Assembly (NCBI RefSeq): GCF_902806685.2
Contig: NC_048542.1
Location: forward strand, 12,570,533-12,634,532
Reading direction: 5' to 3'
DNA from: Maniola hyperantus
Lineage: Eukaryota > Arthropoda > Insecta > Lepidoptera > Nymphalidae
DNA: 64,000 bases
Part shown: piece after piece, positions 32,367 to 44,485 of the stretch
Position numbering within the stretch: position 1 is the stretch's first letter
How the letters are laid out: each line of letters starts with the position of its first letter
Made by a program: the position numbers and the translations under genes
The notes under the pieces: model-generated
Database searches by the model: none
Told to the model about the DNA's origin: nothing
The model's input: the letters and a program-made list of their open reading frames with translations, nothing else

Positions 32367-33439
32367 ATTAAGTAGTATGAAAACATCTTACTTTAAACTT
32401 TTTATTGTTTTCTCAGCCCTCATAACAATGAAATGAAAAATAGCTCACTGAAAAACATAAAACATACAAGTTTTTCAAACACAAAAGGCTTAGAATTTTA
32501 TAAATTTAAACCTTAATTTTCGTCATGTCATGTTTGAAAAACAAACATCTTCTTTCAATGAAAGAGCGCCTGAATGAAAATGAAAATAATAAAATTTTTA
32601 ACACAAGCACACTGCGCAGTAATTTGTCGCCATGCATTCTTGTGAACACGACAACACAGTACCTAATGTATTTATGCAGCTTAAATGTGTAAGGTCTCAA
32701 TGTAACGAAATTGCATCTTGTAAAATTTTATTTATATGTAAATTCTCCGGCGGATATTCGAAATGTTATTTCGTTTTCCAGTCCGCGGGTACTATCGAGT
32801 GTTTATGGCTCAGCGGGCACGCAGTAAAGTTGTGCCGATTTATTTCAGTTCACGTATTAACGCATTGGTTATACACAAGTGATTATTGCTTGTTGAATGT
32901 TGAGGTATTACTGACGTTTATATTACTGCACAGAAATAATAGCATGTAGGTCACCCTAGGTTCATAAAGCTTTGTTATAGAGAGCTAAATGTTTTGCCAC
33001 GGCTTTTTACGTGTATAACGTGAATACGGGTTTTTACGGGTTTTTACGAGTAGACATAAGTATATCAACCGTACAACCATCGCATTTCTACTTTAAACTT
33101 AAAAAATCCTTTTGATAATTTATCTAGCGATGCTGTTCATTAGTTTATTAGTAAAGATCTGGTAAAGATAGATTTTGAATTAGGCGACCGTGACGCGTCA
33201 CGCGACACGCAATCGACTGATATGTCCACAAATGCTTTCTTTACATTTCTATGCAACCAGACCAGTATGCCATTATCGTCTTATTGCTGTCACACGTTAC
33301 GGTCGCGTAGCTCAAAGTCTAGATTTAAGGCTCCCCCACACAGCCGCGTTATTATCGGTCAATAATATCGCTTGCGTTATTGCGATATCTGTTTTCAGTA
33401 CATTTTGTATTAGGATGGTCATGTAGTTACACACTGCTG

Positions 33440-33632
33440 CAATGGAAGTAGGACGTATCTCATGAACCGCAATAGGTAGAAGTGAAATTTTGTGTCCATA
33501 TAATCACTATAACAACCAAGATGGCGAGTTTCAAAATGGTCGCCATGTAAATTAAAAAGTACATAGTGCTATAATCTTGTACGATAGAATAAAGAACCCT
33601 TCGTTTGCGAGTCTGACTCGCACTAGGCTAGT
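33440..33632 (+). repeat. GGTTCCGTC-type repeat, 3' part
   Basis: GTATCTCATGAACCGCAATAG, AACAACCAAGATGGCGAG, AAAAAGTACATAGTGCTATA and GAACCCTTCGTTTGCGAGTC match the second half of the copies at 35693 and 36317. Confidence 0.6.
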
Positions 33633-33764
33633 GAAAATGAGCTTTTATAGCTGTACTAGGTAAAAAAAGTACGGCTTAAATAAATTTATCAGCAATACTC
33701 AATCACATTCACCAATTAACACGTTAGCATGATTGCTTTAATAACATTTATATTTCAGCTGCCC

Positions 33765-33948
33765 CGGCGAACTTCGTACCACCAAAGTCGATTCAAATTT
33801 TTTAATTTTTCCTCTCCGTAAGTACCATCCCATACTTCAAAGAATATAATAAAAAAAGAACTAAGTAGCGAAATCGGTTCAGCTGTTTTCGAGATTTGCG
33901 ATGACCAACACATTTAGTGATTCATTTTTATATTATAGATTTGCTAAC
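33765..33948 (-). repeat. Helitron-like family 2 (CCCCGGCGAACTTCGT)
   Basis: CAGCTGCCCCGGCGAACTTCG leads to GCGAAATCGGTTCAGCTGTT and ACACATTTAGTGATTCAT and ends TTATATTATAGAT. It is nearly the same as 36885-37068, whose first bases give CTAG. Confidence 0.6.
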
Positions 33949-34195
33949 TAGCTACAATTGACATAGCGTAACTAGCGATGATATTGGATGAATACCTATA
34001 TTATTTATTTTGGGCACAAAATCCTAAATTTATTTTAGAGCCATATTCTATTTTGCATAAAAAAAATAACAATTTCGAAACAGAATAAATCTAAAGCGAG
34101 CTTTTGGCAATAAAATCAGTATCGGGTATCGGTAAATAAAACTAAAATCGCAAATATCTGGAACGTGTTCAACGGAATGATTCCAATACTACGGT

Positions 34196-34648
34196 CTAAG
34201 AGCCAGAGCGTGTCAGACCTTCGTTATTTTATAAAAGCTGAAAGTTTCTCAGCATATTGTCCCCAGCACAGGGAGAAACGATCAGTGACTATGAAGTTTG
34301 GACCATAGTGGCTTTGGGAGATAACAGGTAATAAAGGTGTAAAAAATCTTACGTCAAAGTATAAAGTCTAATTTTTTATATTTTCTTTGGAATAGTAATA
34401 GAAATCACGTCATGTATTGCTAGACACTTAGTATGGTGGCAACCCCTTGCCCGACTGCCCAGGTTTTGGAAAATATAAAAAAATTGACTTTATCTATACT
34501 TTGAAGTAAGATTTTTTACTCCTTTATTACCTGTTCTCTCCCAAAGCCATGATCCAAACTTCATAGTCGCTGATCGTTCCTGCCCGTGTTGGGGACAAAC
34601 TTTCAGCTTTTATAAAATAAAGAAGGTCTGGCACGCGCTGGCTCTTAG
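34196..34648. mobile_element. MITE with about 185-bp terminal inverted repeats
   Basis: CTAAGAGCCAGAGCGTGTCA and TGGCACGCGCTGGCTCTTAG are the ends. The arms hold TATTTTATAAAAGCTGAAAG, GGCTTTGGGAGA and TACTTTGA-type blocks in mirror order. The centre has TAGTATGGTGGCAACCCCTTG. A partial copy is at 45110-45400. Confidence 0.75.
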
Positions 34649-34980
34649 TCCATACTATCGTATGCCAAAACACTACAGTTTTTCAAACTGACACCGATAA
34701 GAGGAAGTTTCACCCATCACGGGTGAAATATTACGGAAACAATGCTATCTACTCACGAGTTTGACCTATCTCTGAACGTGCAATTTTGTTATTTATCATC
34801 GGTTATTCTATTCTTTTTTTATTTATCACCAGACTACAGTTTCCATGTGTTAGCAAAGATTTATTATAAAACTCCAGATTGGCGAATCTTATAAAAATCG
34901 TATTTTAAAAAGTGAAGACAAATTTCTGACGCTTGTGTGTGTAACGTGACACATACATACAAAAGACCTACCTACCTGCT

Positions 34981-35030
34981 TGACAGACAGACAGACAGAC
35001 GGACGAAAGGACGCACGGACGGACGGACGG
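34981..35030. repeat. (GACA)n/(GACG)n microsatellite
   Basis: GACAGACAGACAGAC grading into GGACGGACGGACGG. Confidence 0.75.
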
Positions 35031-35365
35031 AGTATGGATAGTATGGATAATGATGTAGGTATTTTGACATGAGATGATTAAAATAATACCGCTTTATGGC
35101 GATACACTATAGGCAAAATAAAAGAGTTTTATATTGCCGGTATTTCACAGGTAGGGACTTTGATAAAAACGCGAGTTGCCTTTTTAGACACATGTGGAAA
35201 AACGTCGCTTTTTGGTATAGTTATCCATACTATTTTGGAAAATGCAAAGTTTTTAAAAATCGTGTCACAGTGGGCTTCAGAATTTTTGCAATACTCAGAT
35301 ATAATGACGGATAAGAAATACGGCCTGAACAGTTTTTTTAGTAAAAATAGTGAGAAGAACTAGAA

Positions 35366-35520
35366 CGGGCAGGTGGGACAGTTATCGCCGCTCATGAACA
35401 TAATATTTTGCAGCACAAGAAGAACTGCATACGTTTCAGGAAATTGTTGACGCGCCCCTAAAAGAACCCCATGCTGAAATCACCGCCGATCGGTGTTGAA
35501 TATACGCGGACAATTAAAAA
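35366..35520. repeat. Fragment of the CGCCGCTCATGAACAT repeat
   Basis: ATCGCCGCTCATGAACAT, TTGACGCGCCCCT and AACCCCATGCTG correspond to 22021-22120. Confidence 0.5.
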
Positions 35521-35692
35521 CTTGCTAATTTTTTAAAAGTCGGTTAAAAACCATACCAACGTATGAATATTTCATAGGTTAGGCAAATAATACCAGTATA
35601 ATTTATTTATAGTCCTGAATATTTCATATGTACACCACAGTCGCAATGCAGTATAGTGACTAGCGCTGTTTAAACATAACAAGCTGTTAGTT

Positions 35693-36310
35693 GTTAGGGT
35701 TCCGCACCCGAAGGATGCTAACGGGACCCTATTTAGTAATAATAGACAGCCACCGCTGTCCGTCCGCCTTTTTGTTTGACCGTATAGCCGTTTTTTTTAT
35801 TTATTCAGATATAAGTTAGCTCTAGACTGTAATCTCACCTGGTGGTAAGTTTTGATGCAGTTTAAGATGGGAGTGGGCTAACTTGGAACCATGGCAGTTT
35901 TTATTAAACCCATGCCCCTTTGGTTTCTACGCGGCATCGTACCGGAACGCTAAATCGCTTGGAGACGCTCTGCCGGTAGGGTGGTAACTAGCCACGGCTG
36001 AAGCCTCCCACCAGACCAGAAAAGAAATTATAAAATTCCAAATCCCTGCCAGGATTCGAACCCGGGACCTTCCACTAATAAGACCACAGTGCTTACCATT
36101 GCGCCAGGGAGGTCGTCAGTCGTCCGCGGACTGTATCTCATGCACCGTAATAAGTAGAAAGTTGAAATTTTCTTAGTATCTACTTATGTCTATTGCCTTA
36201 TAACAACCGATAATAAAAATTTCAAATTGGCCGCAATGCAAATTAAAAAGTGTTATTTCTTGTGCGATGGTTCTGAACCCTTCTTGTGCGAGTCCGACTC
36301 GCACTTAACG
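35693..36310 (+). repeat. GGTTCCGTC-type repeat split by a SINE
   Basis: The left part 35693-35796 (AGGGTTCCGCACCCGAAGGATG, CGGGACCCTATTTAG) and right part 36114-36310 (GTATCTCATGCACCGTAATAAG, GAGTCCGACTCGCACTTAAC) form one copy. The SINE 35797-36113 lies between. Confidence 0.7.
35797..36113 (-). mobile_element. tRNA-derived SINE nested in another repeat
   Basis: On the minus strand it has the GCGCAATGGTAAGCACTG A box and the GGTTCGAATCCTGGCAGG B box. It continues through the same body as 23511-23831 and ends with CTTATATCTGAATAAAT and an A-run. Confidence 0.82.
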
Positions 36311-36316
36311 GGTTTT

Positions 36317-36582
36317 TAGGGTTCCGTCGTAGCCGAAGGGTGCCAACGGGACGCTATTACTAAGCTGCTGCTGTCCGTCCGTCTGTCCGTCTGTCTGTCA
36401 GAGGGATGTATCTCATGAAACGTAATAGAAAATTTCACCAAGCGACGCTATAACTACAATTAGTGAAAAGCTCAAAATGGCCACTATACCTACAAATTAA
36501 TAAAAATAAAAAAGTGTTATTTCTTGTACGATGGTACAGAGTCCTTCCTATGCGAGTTCAACTCGCACTTGACCGGTTTTTA
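36317..36582 (+). repeat. GGTTCCGTC-type repeat, near full length
   Basis: AGGGTTCCGTCGTAGCCG, AACGGGACGCTATTACTAAG, GTCCGTCCGTCTGTCCGTC, GTATCTCATGAAACGTAATAG and the close GAGTTCAACTCGCACTTGACCGG. It abuts the preceding copy, so two copies are head-to-tail. Confidence 0.72.
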
Positions 36583-36884
36583 TTTAAACCTCGTGTCACT
36601 AAACGAATTTTGGTGCAGACATGAAATTGGTTTTCCACTTTCGACGTTTGCCATCCATTTTATTTCGATAGAGCTCCCCAGTCAGCTCAGCGCGCTGGTA
36701 AGATGAGATGACTGTTGAGATACATTACTCTGTGGACTGGTGGTGCTGCTTGTGTCTGATCTTATCTGATCCACGTCTGTTTTATTTACATTTTGCATTA
36801 ATTTTTATATATTTTTTTTATAATAATTAGAAAGTTTATTAATATTTTACAATAATAATCCATTATTATGTATTAGTATAACTA

Positions 36885-37068
36885 GCTGCCCTGGCGAACT
36901 TCGTTCCGCCTAACAGTCGATTCAAATTTTTTGTCTCCATAAGAACCATCCTCGTACTTCCAGGAATATTATTTAAAAAAAATATAGCGAAATCGGTTCA
37001 GCTGTTCTCGAGATTTGCGATGACTAACACATTTAGTGATTCATTTTTATATTATAGATATTACAAAT
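36885..37068 (-). repeat. Helitron-like family 2, CTAG end preserved
   Basis: CTAGCTGCCCTGGCGAACTTCG begins the plus-strand reading. The same blocks as 33765-33948 follow, ending ATTATAGAT. Confidence 0.6.
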
Positions 37069-37081
37069 GCTAAAATGTGTA

Positions 37082-37270
37082 GTGATACCTTTTCAGGGCT
37101 CATCTAAATATAAAAAAGAAAAAGGTGTGTGACTGACTGACTGACTGTCTCACTGATCTATCAACGCACAGCTCAAACTACTGGACGGATCAGGCTGAAA
37201 TTTGGCATACGGATAGCTATTATGACGCAGACATCTGCTAAGAAAGGATTTTTGAAAATTCAATACGGTA
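37082..37270 (+). repeat. Helitron-like element, GACTGACT subfamily, 5' part
   Basis: ATAAAAAAGAAAAAGGTGTG, GACTGACTGACTGACTG, ATCAACGCACAGCTCAAACT and TAAGAAAGGATTTTTGAAAA match 3799-4036 in the other orientation. The CTAG end is missing. Confidence 0.55.
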
Positions 37271-38299
37271 AACTACTTTTAATTAACATCATCTAATTAC
37301 ATAAAATAGTTTTTATTATTAACACAACGAGCAAAAATCTTAAAATATTTTTATTATAAATTACATCAGAAGCTTAATTGCAATTTTGTAATGCAAAGCT
37401 TTTTATGGGAAAATGATAAAAAGCGCAAAGTGGATACCTAGAGTACCTAGAGTGCTTGTTACGAGGTTGTTTTATAAACCTTTTCCAATTTTATAAAATA
37501 ACCACCGACATTCTTCAAGTGGATTTTTTTAAACAAATTATACCTACTTTATTTATTTTTACCCTCTCATAAAATATATTAGGACACAAGCCCATTTAAA
37601 TAAAAATAAGGATGAAATAGGTACGTACCTATTATTATAATCTGTATTTAAACATTTCAATTTTCAAATCAAAACTCATGTTTGGTGTGCTTGCATTATA
37701 GTAAATCAAAATTACGTGTTCCAGAATTAAATTTATTAAAAAAAAAGTATGACTATCTTCAGTATTTTTGGCCAACCGTTATTGTGGGCCTCTCTCTCCT
37801 TTCTCGTAATCGAAGTTTTGATTTGTCAAAAATAAAATATTTTTTCACTAGATATACCGAAAAATACATAAGACCTAATCAAAATAACTTGTAAAAATGG
37901 AAATAAAATACTCTGAAATATAATGAACATTCAGTTTAGTAACAACAACATTAAAAATATCTACAAAAATCCCCTAAAATTAATAGACTCTGGTCAAAGA
38001 GTCGTAGGTATTAATAAATCAAGTTTTTTCTCCAAAGACATTTGTAACTTTATTTACGGTGATCCTACATAAGCAGTGTCACTAAGAGGGGGAAAAGAGG
38101 GGAGTCCGTGACAAACTACCTCGGAGTTCCGGAGCTGATTAACGTGGCAGGAATTTTTGTGAACATCATTCATTGTTTTTTCGCTAAATTAGCGACCAAA
38201 ACGTGATTGCTAAGACCTAAACAGGGTGTAACCAGAACGTTAGCAAAAATTTAGCGTTATTGTTATACTACCTAAACGGCTGAAACCACATAAAACTAA

Positions 38300-38385
38300 T
38301 AGAAATTATAAATCCCAAATAAACTCTGCCAGGAATCGACCTTGAGCCTTCCCACTCAAAATACCATAGCACTACACTATGAAGA
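38300..38385 (-). repeat. Decayed SINE head
   Basis: CTGCCAGGAATCGACCTTGAGC and CCCACTCAAAATACCATAGC resemble the B-box to A-box part of the SINE family on the minus strand. Confidence 0.4.
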
Positions 38386-38689
38386 GCGTGTTTTTGGGTG
38401 GTATGGAAATTCTCCGTGTTATTCTGTACAAAGAATGATAAAATAACACCAAAAAAAAGAGAAAAGATAAGCAAGATTATACTAAACAGGCTCATCTCCG
38501 GATTACATGTAACATCCCCTTGGAAACCCAATTTATCTATCTTCCACTCCGGTAACTCAAATTCACCAAAATGATGCGCCCCATTAACCTCCAGCGTTTA
38601 AACGACATCGGATTTTTTTGTAAAAATGAATATACTTAAGGGTGGCTTTCCATGGATTACAATGCAAGCGCAACATTCGACAAACCCCA

Positions 38690-38885
38690 CATGACAAGTA
38701 GGTCGAATTCGTAAAACCGGCATCAATCATTATTACAATCTCTTGTTATGATTGAATTTGTGCTATTTTTGTTGCAACCATGTATTGTAGCCAAGAGTGA
38801 GCGAGCGTCAACCAATCGTGACATTGTAGCTATCATTCTACCGCTATCGAGTAGCCGTTATTCGTAAGTAGACTTTGAGGTACGC
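38690..38885. repeat. Dispersed repeat shared with 62445-62620
   Basis: CGGCATCAATCATTATTACAA, TGATTGAATTTGTGC, TTGTTGCAACCATG, AGAGTGAGCGAGCGTCAACC and ACATTGTAGCTATCA align in order with the insert inside the MITE at 62286. Confidence 0.55.
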
Positions 38886-38944
38886 GAGCGCAACACGAGA
38901 AAAGTTCGCGGCAGTTAGAGAACTTCTAAAAAAACCTACACTGG

Positions 38945-38976
38945 CAAGCGTCAAATATTACGTACATTTGACGCTT
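38945..38976. repeat. Small hairpin
   Basis: CAAGCGTCAAAT and ATTTGACGCTTG flank ATTACGTAC. Confidence 0.55.
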
Positions 38977-39540
38977 GGTAGGCTATGAAACGACTAGGAT
39001 CCTTTTAGAGAGGGGGTTTAAAATAAAACAAAATAAAAATATTTTTTATTCAATTGAACTTTTACTAGTACTTTTGAAGCATCAAATGCAACTACCACTA
39101 ATTCGGAATGCCTTTTCTACCGAGAAGAACCACCAAGAAACTTGGTTGCTCTTTTCAAAGATTTGATATAAGTACCTAAGTAGGCACAATATTATGCCAT
39201 AAAACTAATTGCAGTCTCGCGCGTTGCTGGAACAAGCGTCAGGTCAAGCCCACGCTCTTTTGTCATTTACATAATCTTCGATTGTGTAATATGCTTTTCT
39301 CAGGAGCATACCTAATGGATTTTGTCGTGTGACGTCCTGTTCCGTGGGAAAGTAGCCTAACCAGTATCACTTTAAGGAAACTGAAAAGCCATTAAATAAA
39401 TCGACTTTCGTTTTAATGAGTATCGTGTCATAGCAAAAAATGATCTCGTTTAGGAAGTAAAAACTTGGAGTTTTTAGATAGATTAAATGTGACATTAGAC
39501 CGTAGTTTTTTAAATGTAATAGAAGTAAATCAGTACCCTC

Positions 39541-39730
39541 AGTAGGTACCCTTATTATAAATTTGAAAGTGTGTTTGTTTGTTGGTTTGTTGGTTTGTTG
39601 GTTTGTCCTTCAGTCACGTCACAACGGTGCAACGGTTTGACGTAATTTTTGCATGGGTATAGATAAAGACCTGGAGAGTGACATAGGCTACTTTTTATCA
39701 TTAGAATTTTCGAGGCTAAAAACAATTCCC
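39541..39730 (+). repeat. Helitron-like fragment, TTGT-rich subfamily
   Basis: CCCTTATTATAAATTTGAAAG, a (TTGG)-like tract at 39572-39606, CACGTCACAACGGTGCAACG and ACATAGGCTACTTTTTATC. The end is lost. Confidence 0.55.
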
Positions 39731-40087
39731 GTTAAACACGCACACCGTTTATAATATAAAATCACATTAACGTCGTCAAATATGCGGATCGCTAAACTTT
39801 TGCCCCATTGTACGCCAAAACCTCGTAACTCCAAACAATAGTTAATCACTTAAGTTCCCGATACAGTCTTGTCCAGAGAGGCGTCATACACTAGAGGCGT
39901 AAACCCTCACAAAACCTGACTGCCCAGACATCAAGAAACCAGTCGTACTAGCGATACGTAGTTAGTCTATTTAGGAATAATATGACTATCTTTGTTATAA
40001 TTGTGACGCAACTCTTATGGTATTTCACAAATGTAATGGAGATAACAATAATTCTTCTTTTTCTTTTTTCCGTGCATCTCCAATAGA

Positions 40088-40311
40088 AGAAGTGTGTTTG
40101 TATGTTGTTTTGTTGGTTTGTTAATTAATTGTCCTTCAACCACGTCACAACGGACCAACGGATCGCGACGTGATTTTTTACATGGGTGGGTATACTTAGT
40201 CAAAGACCCAGAGAGTGACAAAGGCTACTTTTTATCCCGAGAAATCAAAGATTTCCCACGGGATTTTTGAAAACCTAAACCCACGCGAACGAAGTCGCAG
40301 GCATCAGCTAG
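40088..40311 (+). mobile_element. Helitron-like element with CTAG end
   Basis: GAAGTGTGTTTGTATG to CACGCGAACGAAGTCGCAGG, then CTAG at 40308-40311 followed by T. Internal blocks match 39541-39730. Confidence 0.6.
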
Positions 40312-41257
40312 TACTTAATGAGGTGGAGAGGCTTTACAGAACCTCAGAAACCTGCATATCTATGGCCTGTAACTCAATGGTCTTACCTATATAGCAAAAG
40401 TTCATATACATTCCCCGTGTTTAGACTGAGCTGTGTATTGCATAACTTGTAAATCTCTTGATGTATTCTTCATTATAGGTGGATATAATGTTTCATGGAA
40501 TACCAGTCTATCTTAGTTTAGAATATTGAACAAGTTTTGATATAACATGTTCGAGCGTAAAGCTAGCTTTTCACACATCCCTAACAATTAACACATCTTC
40601 ATACTTCGTTAATGGAAAATTGGAAAGTCCTAGAAAGCAGCCTTCTGTTCGAATCACGATCATTTAACTTGCTATAATTAACGAATTACCTAAATTAAAA
40701 TGGCACCTGATCTAACTTATTCCACTTCAAATAAACTTAAAACACCTTACTTTTTAACTAAGTACATCCGCTTGACTCCCAAATAGTTGATAAATGCAAC
40801 CTTTTAGATAAATACCTAATGTTCTCTCGACCGAATTTTGGCCTCGGCGATAAATCTCCACAGAGGCTAGCCATCTGCGTGGGAGATAATAGGTAGGTAC
40901 TATTATAAAAGTGCCCATTTGTGTGCGCAAAAACAAGTGAACTCACTATTCCCTGATTCTCATAGTTGGATGGCAATCCGCCACGACTAAAGAGAGAACT
41001 CTGCTCTCCGGAGCCACGAAAAACTCAAATGTGTATTCATCGCAGAGTTCACATCTCACTGGGTGCGTGCATAATTTTCCTACATTTTACATAGGACGAA
41101 CCTGGTGAAATTCCTGTGCAGAAATCAGTGTACAAAATTCCGCTACAATGTAATAGTGCTAAGTAGAGTGCCATATCTGTGCGGATCAAATGCTTAAAAA
41201 ATCATGAAAACTGTAGACTGCTAGATTTGTAATTACAAAAACTTGAGGCGTGCCTTA

Positions 41258-41585
41258 GGGTGCCTTTCCACCAGAGATGTGCTATGCAGCTATGCTGCGA
41301 AGATGTGAAATCTACGCTACGAAAATATGTGACCGTTTCCACCAATACTAAGCTATGTAGCTGTGCGTACTGTAGGTACTCTGCTCTGAACATACCACTC
41401 GCGATGGCCCATAGCAGGCATCCATAGCACGCATTCATAGCACGTATCCTTCCATATAAAAAACATATCATAGTTGAATCCGTTTCCACCAGTGCTAAGC
41501 TATGTGCACCAATGAATATGATTGGTGGATATCAAACGCATCCATAGCAACCTAGCATAGCACATCTCTGGTGGAAAAGCAGCCC
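41258..41585. mobile_element. Short inverted-repeat element with CATAGC subrepeats
   Basis: GGGTGCCTTTCCACCAGAGA at the left and TCTCTGGTGGAAAAGCAGCC at the right are near-inverse, each with a GTGCTATG/CATAGCAC continuation. The interior repeats GCTATG, CATAGCA and TTTCCACCA several times, like subterminal motifs of hAT or P-type elements. Confidence 0.65.
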
Positions 41586-42256
41586 GTTAGACATGTCAAT
41601 CTCATACAACGCACGAATATTACCTACAATAATAATACCCACCGTGTTTAAAAAAATATCCAAACATAATCTCTTAAAAGTTTCGTTAACGCACGTCAAT
41701 TTTGTTTCCAAACAATGTAGTAATTGCAGAGAATTAAAGTTCCAAAATTACGAACAAGTGCCTAACAAAGGAACATGTCGCAAGTCTCGGAGTTTCGCGC
41801 GCGCCGGCGGCGGCGATGGTTTTTATTATTCAAAAGCCTTGCCCGTGACGTTTTGATGAATGTTGTAAAGAAGTTCAAATTTTATTCTCGCTAAAACGAA
41901 TGGAAGTTATAAAATTAACGGCTTAAGGCTAAAACACACGAAAAGGGCAAGAGGGCGGGGGCTCGGTACGATAACAAAAGTATGCAAGATATGACACCGA
42001 ATGCGTATATCCGCGTTTACTATTGGTAGTACCAGAATAATTGCTGTTTACACCAAAATAATAGCATGCAATAATGCCGCATGTTACAAATTTAAACATT
42101 AAATTTGCAATCCTAGGCAGCATGGGGCATTTTGTTTTACGCGAAGGTGGTCCTCTGTCCATCTATTACAAGATCTGCCAACACTGCGTTTTCTTATCTA
42201 GTAAGTACTTACTATAAAAACTATCAATATTTTATTATGGGCATAATATTATACAG

Positions 42257-42452
42257 CACTAACTGATGCCCGCAACTTCGTCCCCTTGGATGTAAGTTTA
42301 TGAAAATCACGTGAAAACTTTATTTTCGGGGAAAATTTGTTTAACCTTTCGGAGTCTTGATTCTCCAGGTTTTGGTATATCTATGCAAAAAAGCATTGTG
42401 ACATGATTTAAGGACAAAATAACAAAAATGAGGCTATCGCATTTATGATATT
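42257..42452 (-). repeat. Helitron-like copy, decayed
   Basis: CTAACTGATGCCCGCAACTTCG, TTATGAAAATCACGTGAAAAC and the GCATTTATGATATTA end. It directly precedes a second copy in the same orientation. Confidence 0.55.
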
Positions 42453-42457
42453 ACCTA

Positions 42458-42668
42458 CTAGCTGATGCCCGCGACTTCGTACGCGTGGATTTAGGTTTTT
42501 AAAAATGCCTTGGGAACTCTTTTATTTCCTGGCATAAAAAGCCTATGTCACTCTCAATTTTTTTAAATATCCCTGCCCATGCAAAAAATCACGTCGATCC
42601 GTTTCTTCGTTTGTGAAGGACAAACTAACAAACCAACAAACACACTTTCGCATTTATAACATAGGTAT
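42458..42668 (-). repeat. Helitron-like copy with CTAG end
   Basis: CTAG at 42458-42461, then CTGATGCCCGCGACTTCGTA and the family blocks to CACACTTTCGCATTTATAA. It is head-to-tail with 42257-42452. Confidence 0.62.
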
Positions 42669-43254
42669 AGTGATTACAATAAACTTCTCGGTCAAGATTT
42701 TCATGTTACGCGTGTTCTGTGTGTTTTAGGCTTAAAAAGAATGGAAGTTACACGATTTACGACTTAACTGCGGGGTCGCAAATTATATAATCCGGTTTCT
42801 TGTTTTCTTTTGTAGCGAGATTTTTCATGTAATGCCACTTGGGAAGTTTATTTTCATTTCGTTAACTTCTTAAGATGTCGTGCTTGACAGTTTTAACGAC
42901 TCGAATATATCTCTAGTTGTTTATTGCGTGCGGTATTTGACTTGGAAAATATCTGGGCTCGTTAAATTTCATCTTCCAACCATAATAGCGTAAAATAGAA
43001 AATACATAAATAGATCCAATTATGTATTTGGATAATACGTATAGCTAGTCGCATTGGGAGGCTTGGTATTGCCAATTTGGCAAAAATGTATTGGCAATGT
43101 TGCGTAGGAAGAAATAATGGCAAAGAGTACTTATTATTGTTCGGATTTTTTCTACTGCCTTAAGGGAAATTCTTTTATTCCTAAACTTTCTATAACATAG
43201 CTACATAGTTATAAATCTAGATCCTAGAATCCTAGTTAATATTACAAATTCGAT

Positions 43255-43455
43255 AGTAGGTATGTTTGATTTATTGGTTTGTACTTACTTACTTACTTAC
43301 TGTCGCTGGCAACAGAGCAACGTGTCGACATGATTTTTGCATGGATGCAGTAACTTACCTGAGAGTGAGGGTGACATAGGCTGCTTTTTATCCCGGAAAA
43401 TCAAAGAGTTCCCACGGAATTTTTAAACCTAAATCCACAACGAAGTTATGGGTAT
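43255..43455 (+). repeat. Helitron-like copy, decayed
   Basis: ACTTACTTACTTACTTACTG microsatellite, GCAACAGAGCAACGTGTCGAC, GCTTTTTATCCCGGAAAATC and CACGGAATTTTTAAACC. The hairpin end is lost. Confidence 0.5.
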
Positions 43456-43487
43456 GATCTAGGAAATCAATAAACAAAAAGCGGGCA

Positions 43488-43850
43488 GGTCGCTTATTTG
43501 GGATGCAACGTGTGCAGATACTTTAGCTGTATCCCATATTCAAGCTACCTCCTCTATGGCGGGTGCAGCGGCCATCAGCGCCGATCAGACCAATAGGCGC
43601 AAATATGAAAAGCTCGATGGGAGCTTCATATTCGTGCCTTTTTGGTGTGGAAACCTTGGGGCCGTGGGGCCTTGGGGCCCGAGCTCTTTTTGAGGAAATT
43701 TCGGGTTATCGAGTCAACTGGGGACCCGAGAGCTGGCAGCTACCTTGTTCAAAGAATTAGTTTGGCCATCCAAAGGGGTAATGCTGCCAGCATCTTGGGT
43801 ACAATGGCTCGCTGCGATGGTCTCGATGAGGTTTTAGATTTAATTTAATT
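43488..43850 (+). pseudogene. LINE ORF2 C-terminal remnant (CR1-like)
   Basis: SRSLIWDATCADTLAVSHIQ-like code and AGAAAISADQTNRRKYEKLD lead to a FGVETLGPWGLGARALFEEI stretch, then after a frameshift to GDPRAGSYLVQRISLAIQRG and NAASILGTM. This is a conserved non-LTR retrotransposon C-terminus. T-rich sequence follows. Confidence 0.7.
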
Positions 43851-44379
43851 TATTTTAGTTTTAATTTAATATTGTTTTTTTTAAACTTTTAATTTAGATT
43901 TAAGTTTATTTAAAGGTAAGTAGGTTTGATTGAAGTTTAAATCGTAAACAATACAAAAAGTAAAACATAACTCACTTATTACAGCTTTCATGGAACCTTA
44001 TGTCTCCGAAATCAACGATTCGACGCTAACTACTGATATTGTTCCTCATTGTGGGCTGCGAACAGTAGGTACCTACCTGACAAATACCTCCAGCTGAATT
44101 AACGGACACATTGTCTCTTACCGTCGGGGCATTAGAGGTTTTGCCCCTCCCCTTTGTTCCCTTAATGGCGACTGTTAAGGACCTCATTTACGCCGCACGA
44201 ACTCTGAATAGACTTTTCGGCTTTTGTAGTTAACTGTTTATTAAGACTACGCCATTAATTTTGTGTTCAGGAATATTTCATGGTATTCATCTATAGATCT
44301 ATCATCCTATTTATTTTACAATAAAATAAATTTATTACTAAATATTACAATAAAACTTAAAGGTAACCTTATCTTATTA

Positions 44380-44485
44380 CTATACAAATCATGCCCGCGT
44401 GGAATGGTGCCAAGAATACTGGCTGCATTTCCGCGCTGGAGAGCCAGGCTGATTCTATGCGCAAACACAAAAAGCGTTTAATATC
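44380..44485. repeat. Possible dispersed repeat with GCCCGCGTGGAATGG motif
   Basis: GCCCGCGTGGAATGGTGCCA, AGAATACTGGCTGCATTTCC and GCGCTGGAGAGCCAGGC stand out as GC-rich in AT-rich surroundings and look repeat-derived. There is no second copy in the window. Confidence 0.3.

Noticed and set aside
41593..41856. 87-codon plus frame ending in a GC-rich Ala/Gly stretch
   Set aside because: No domain or splice support; the GC patch is short.
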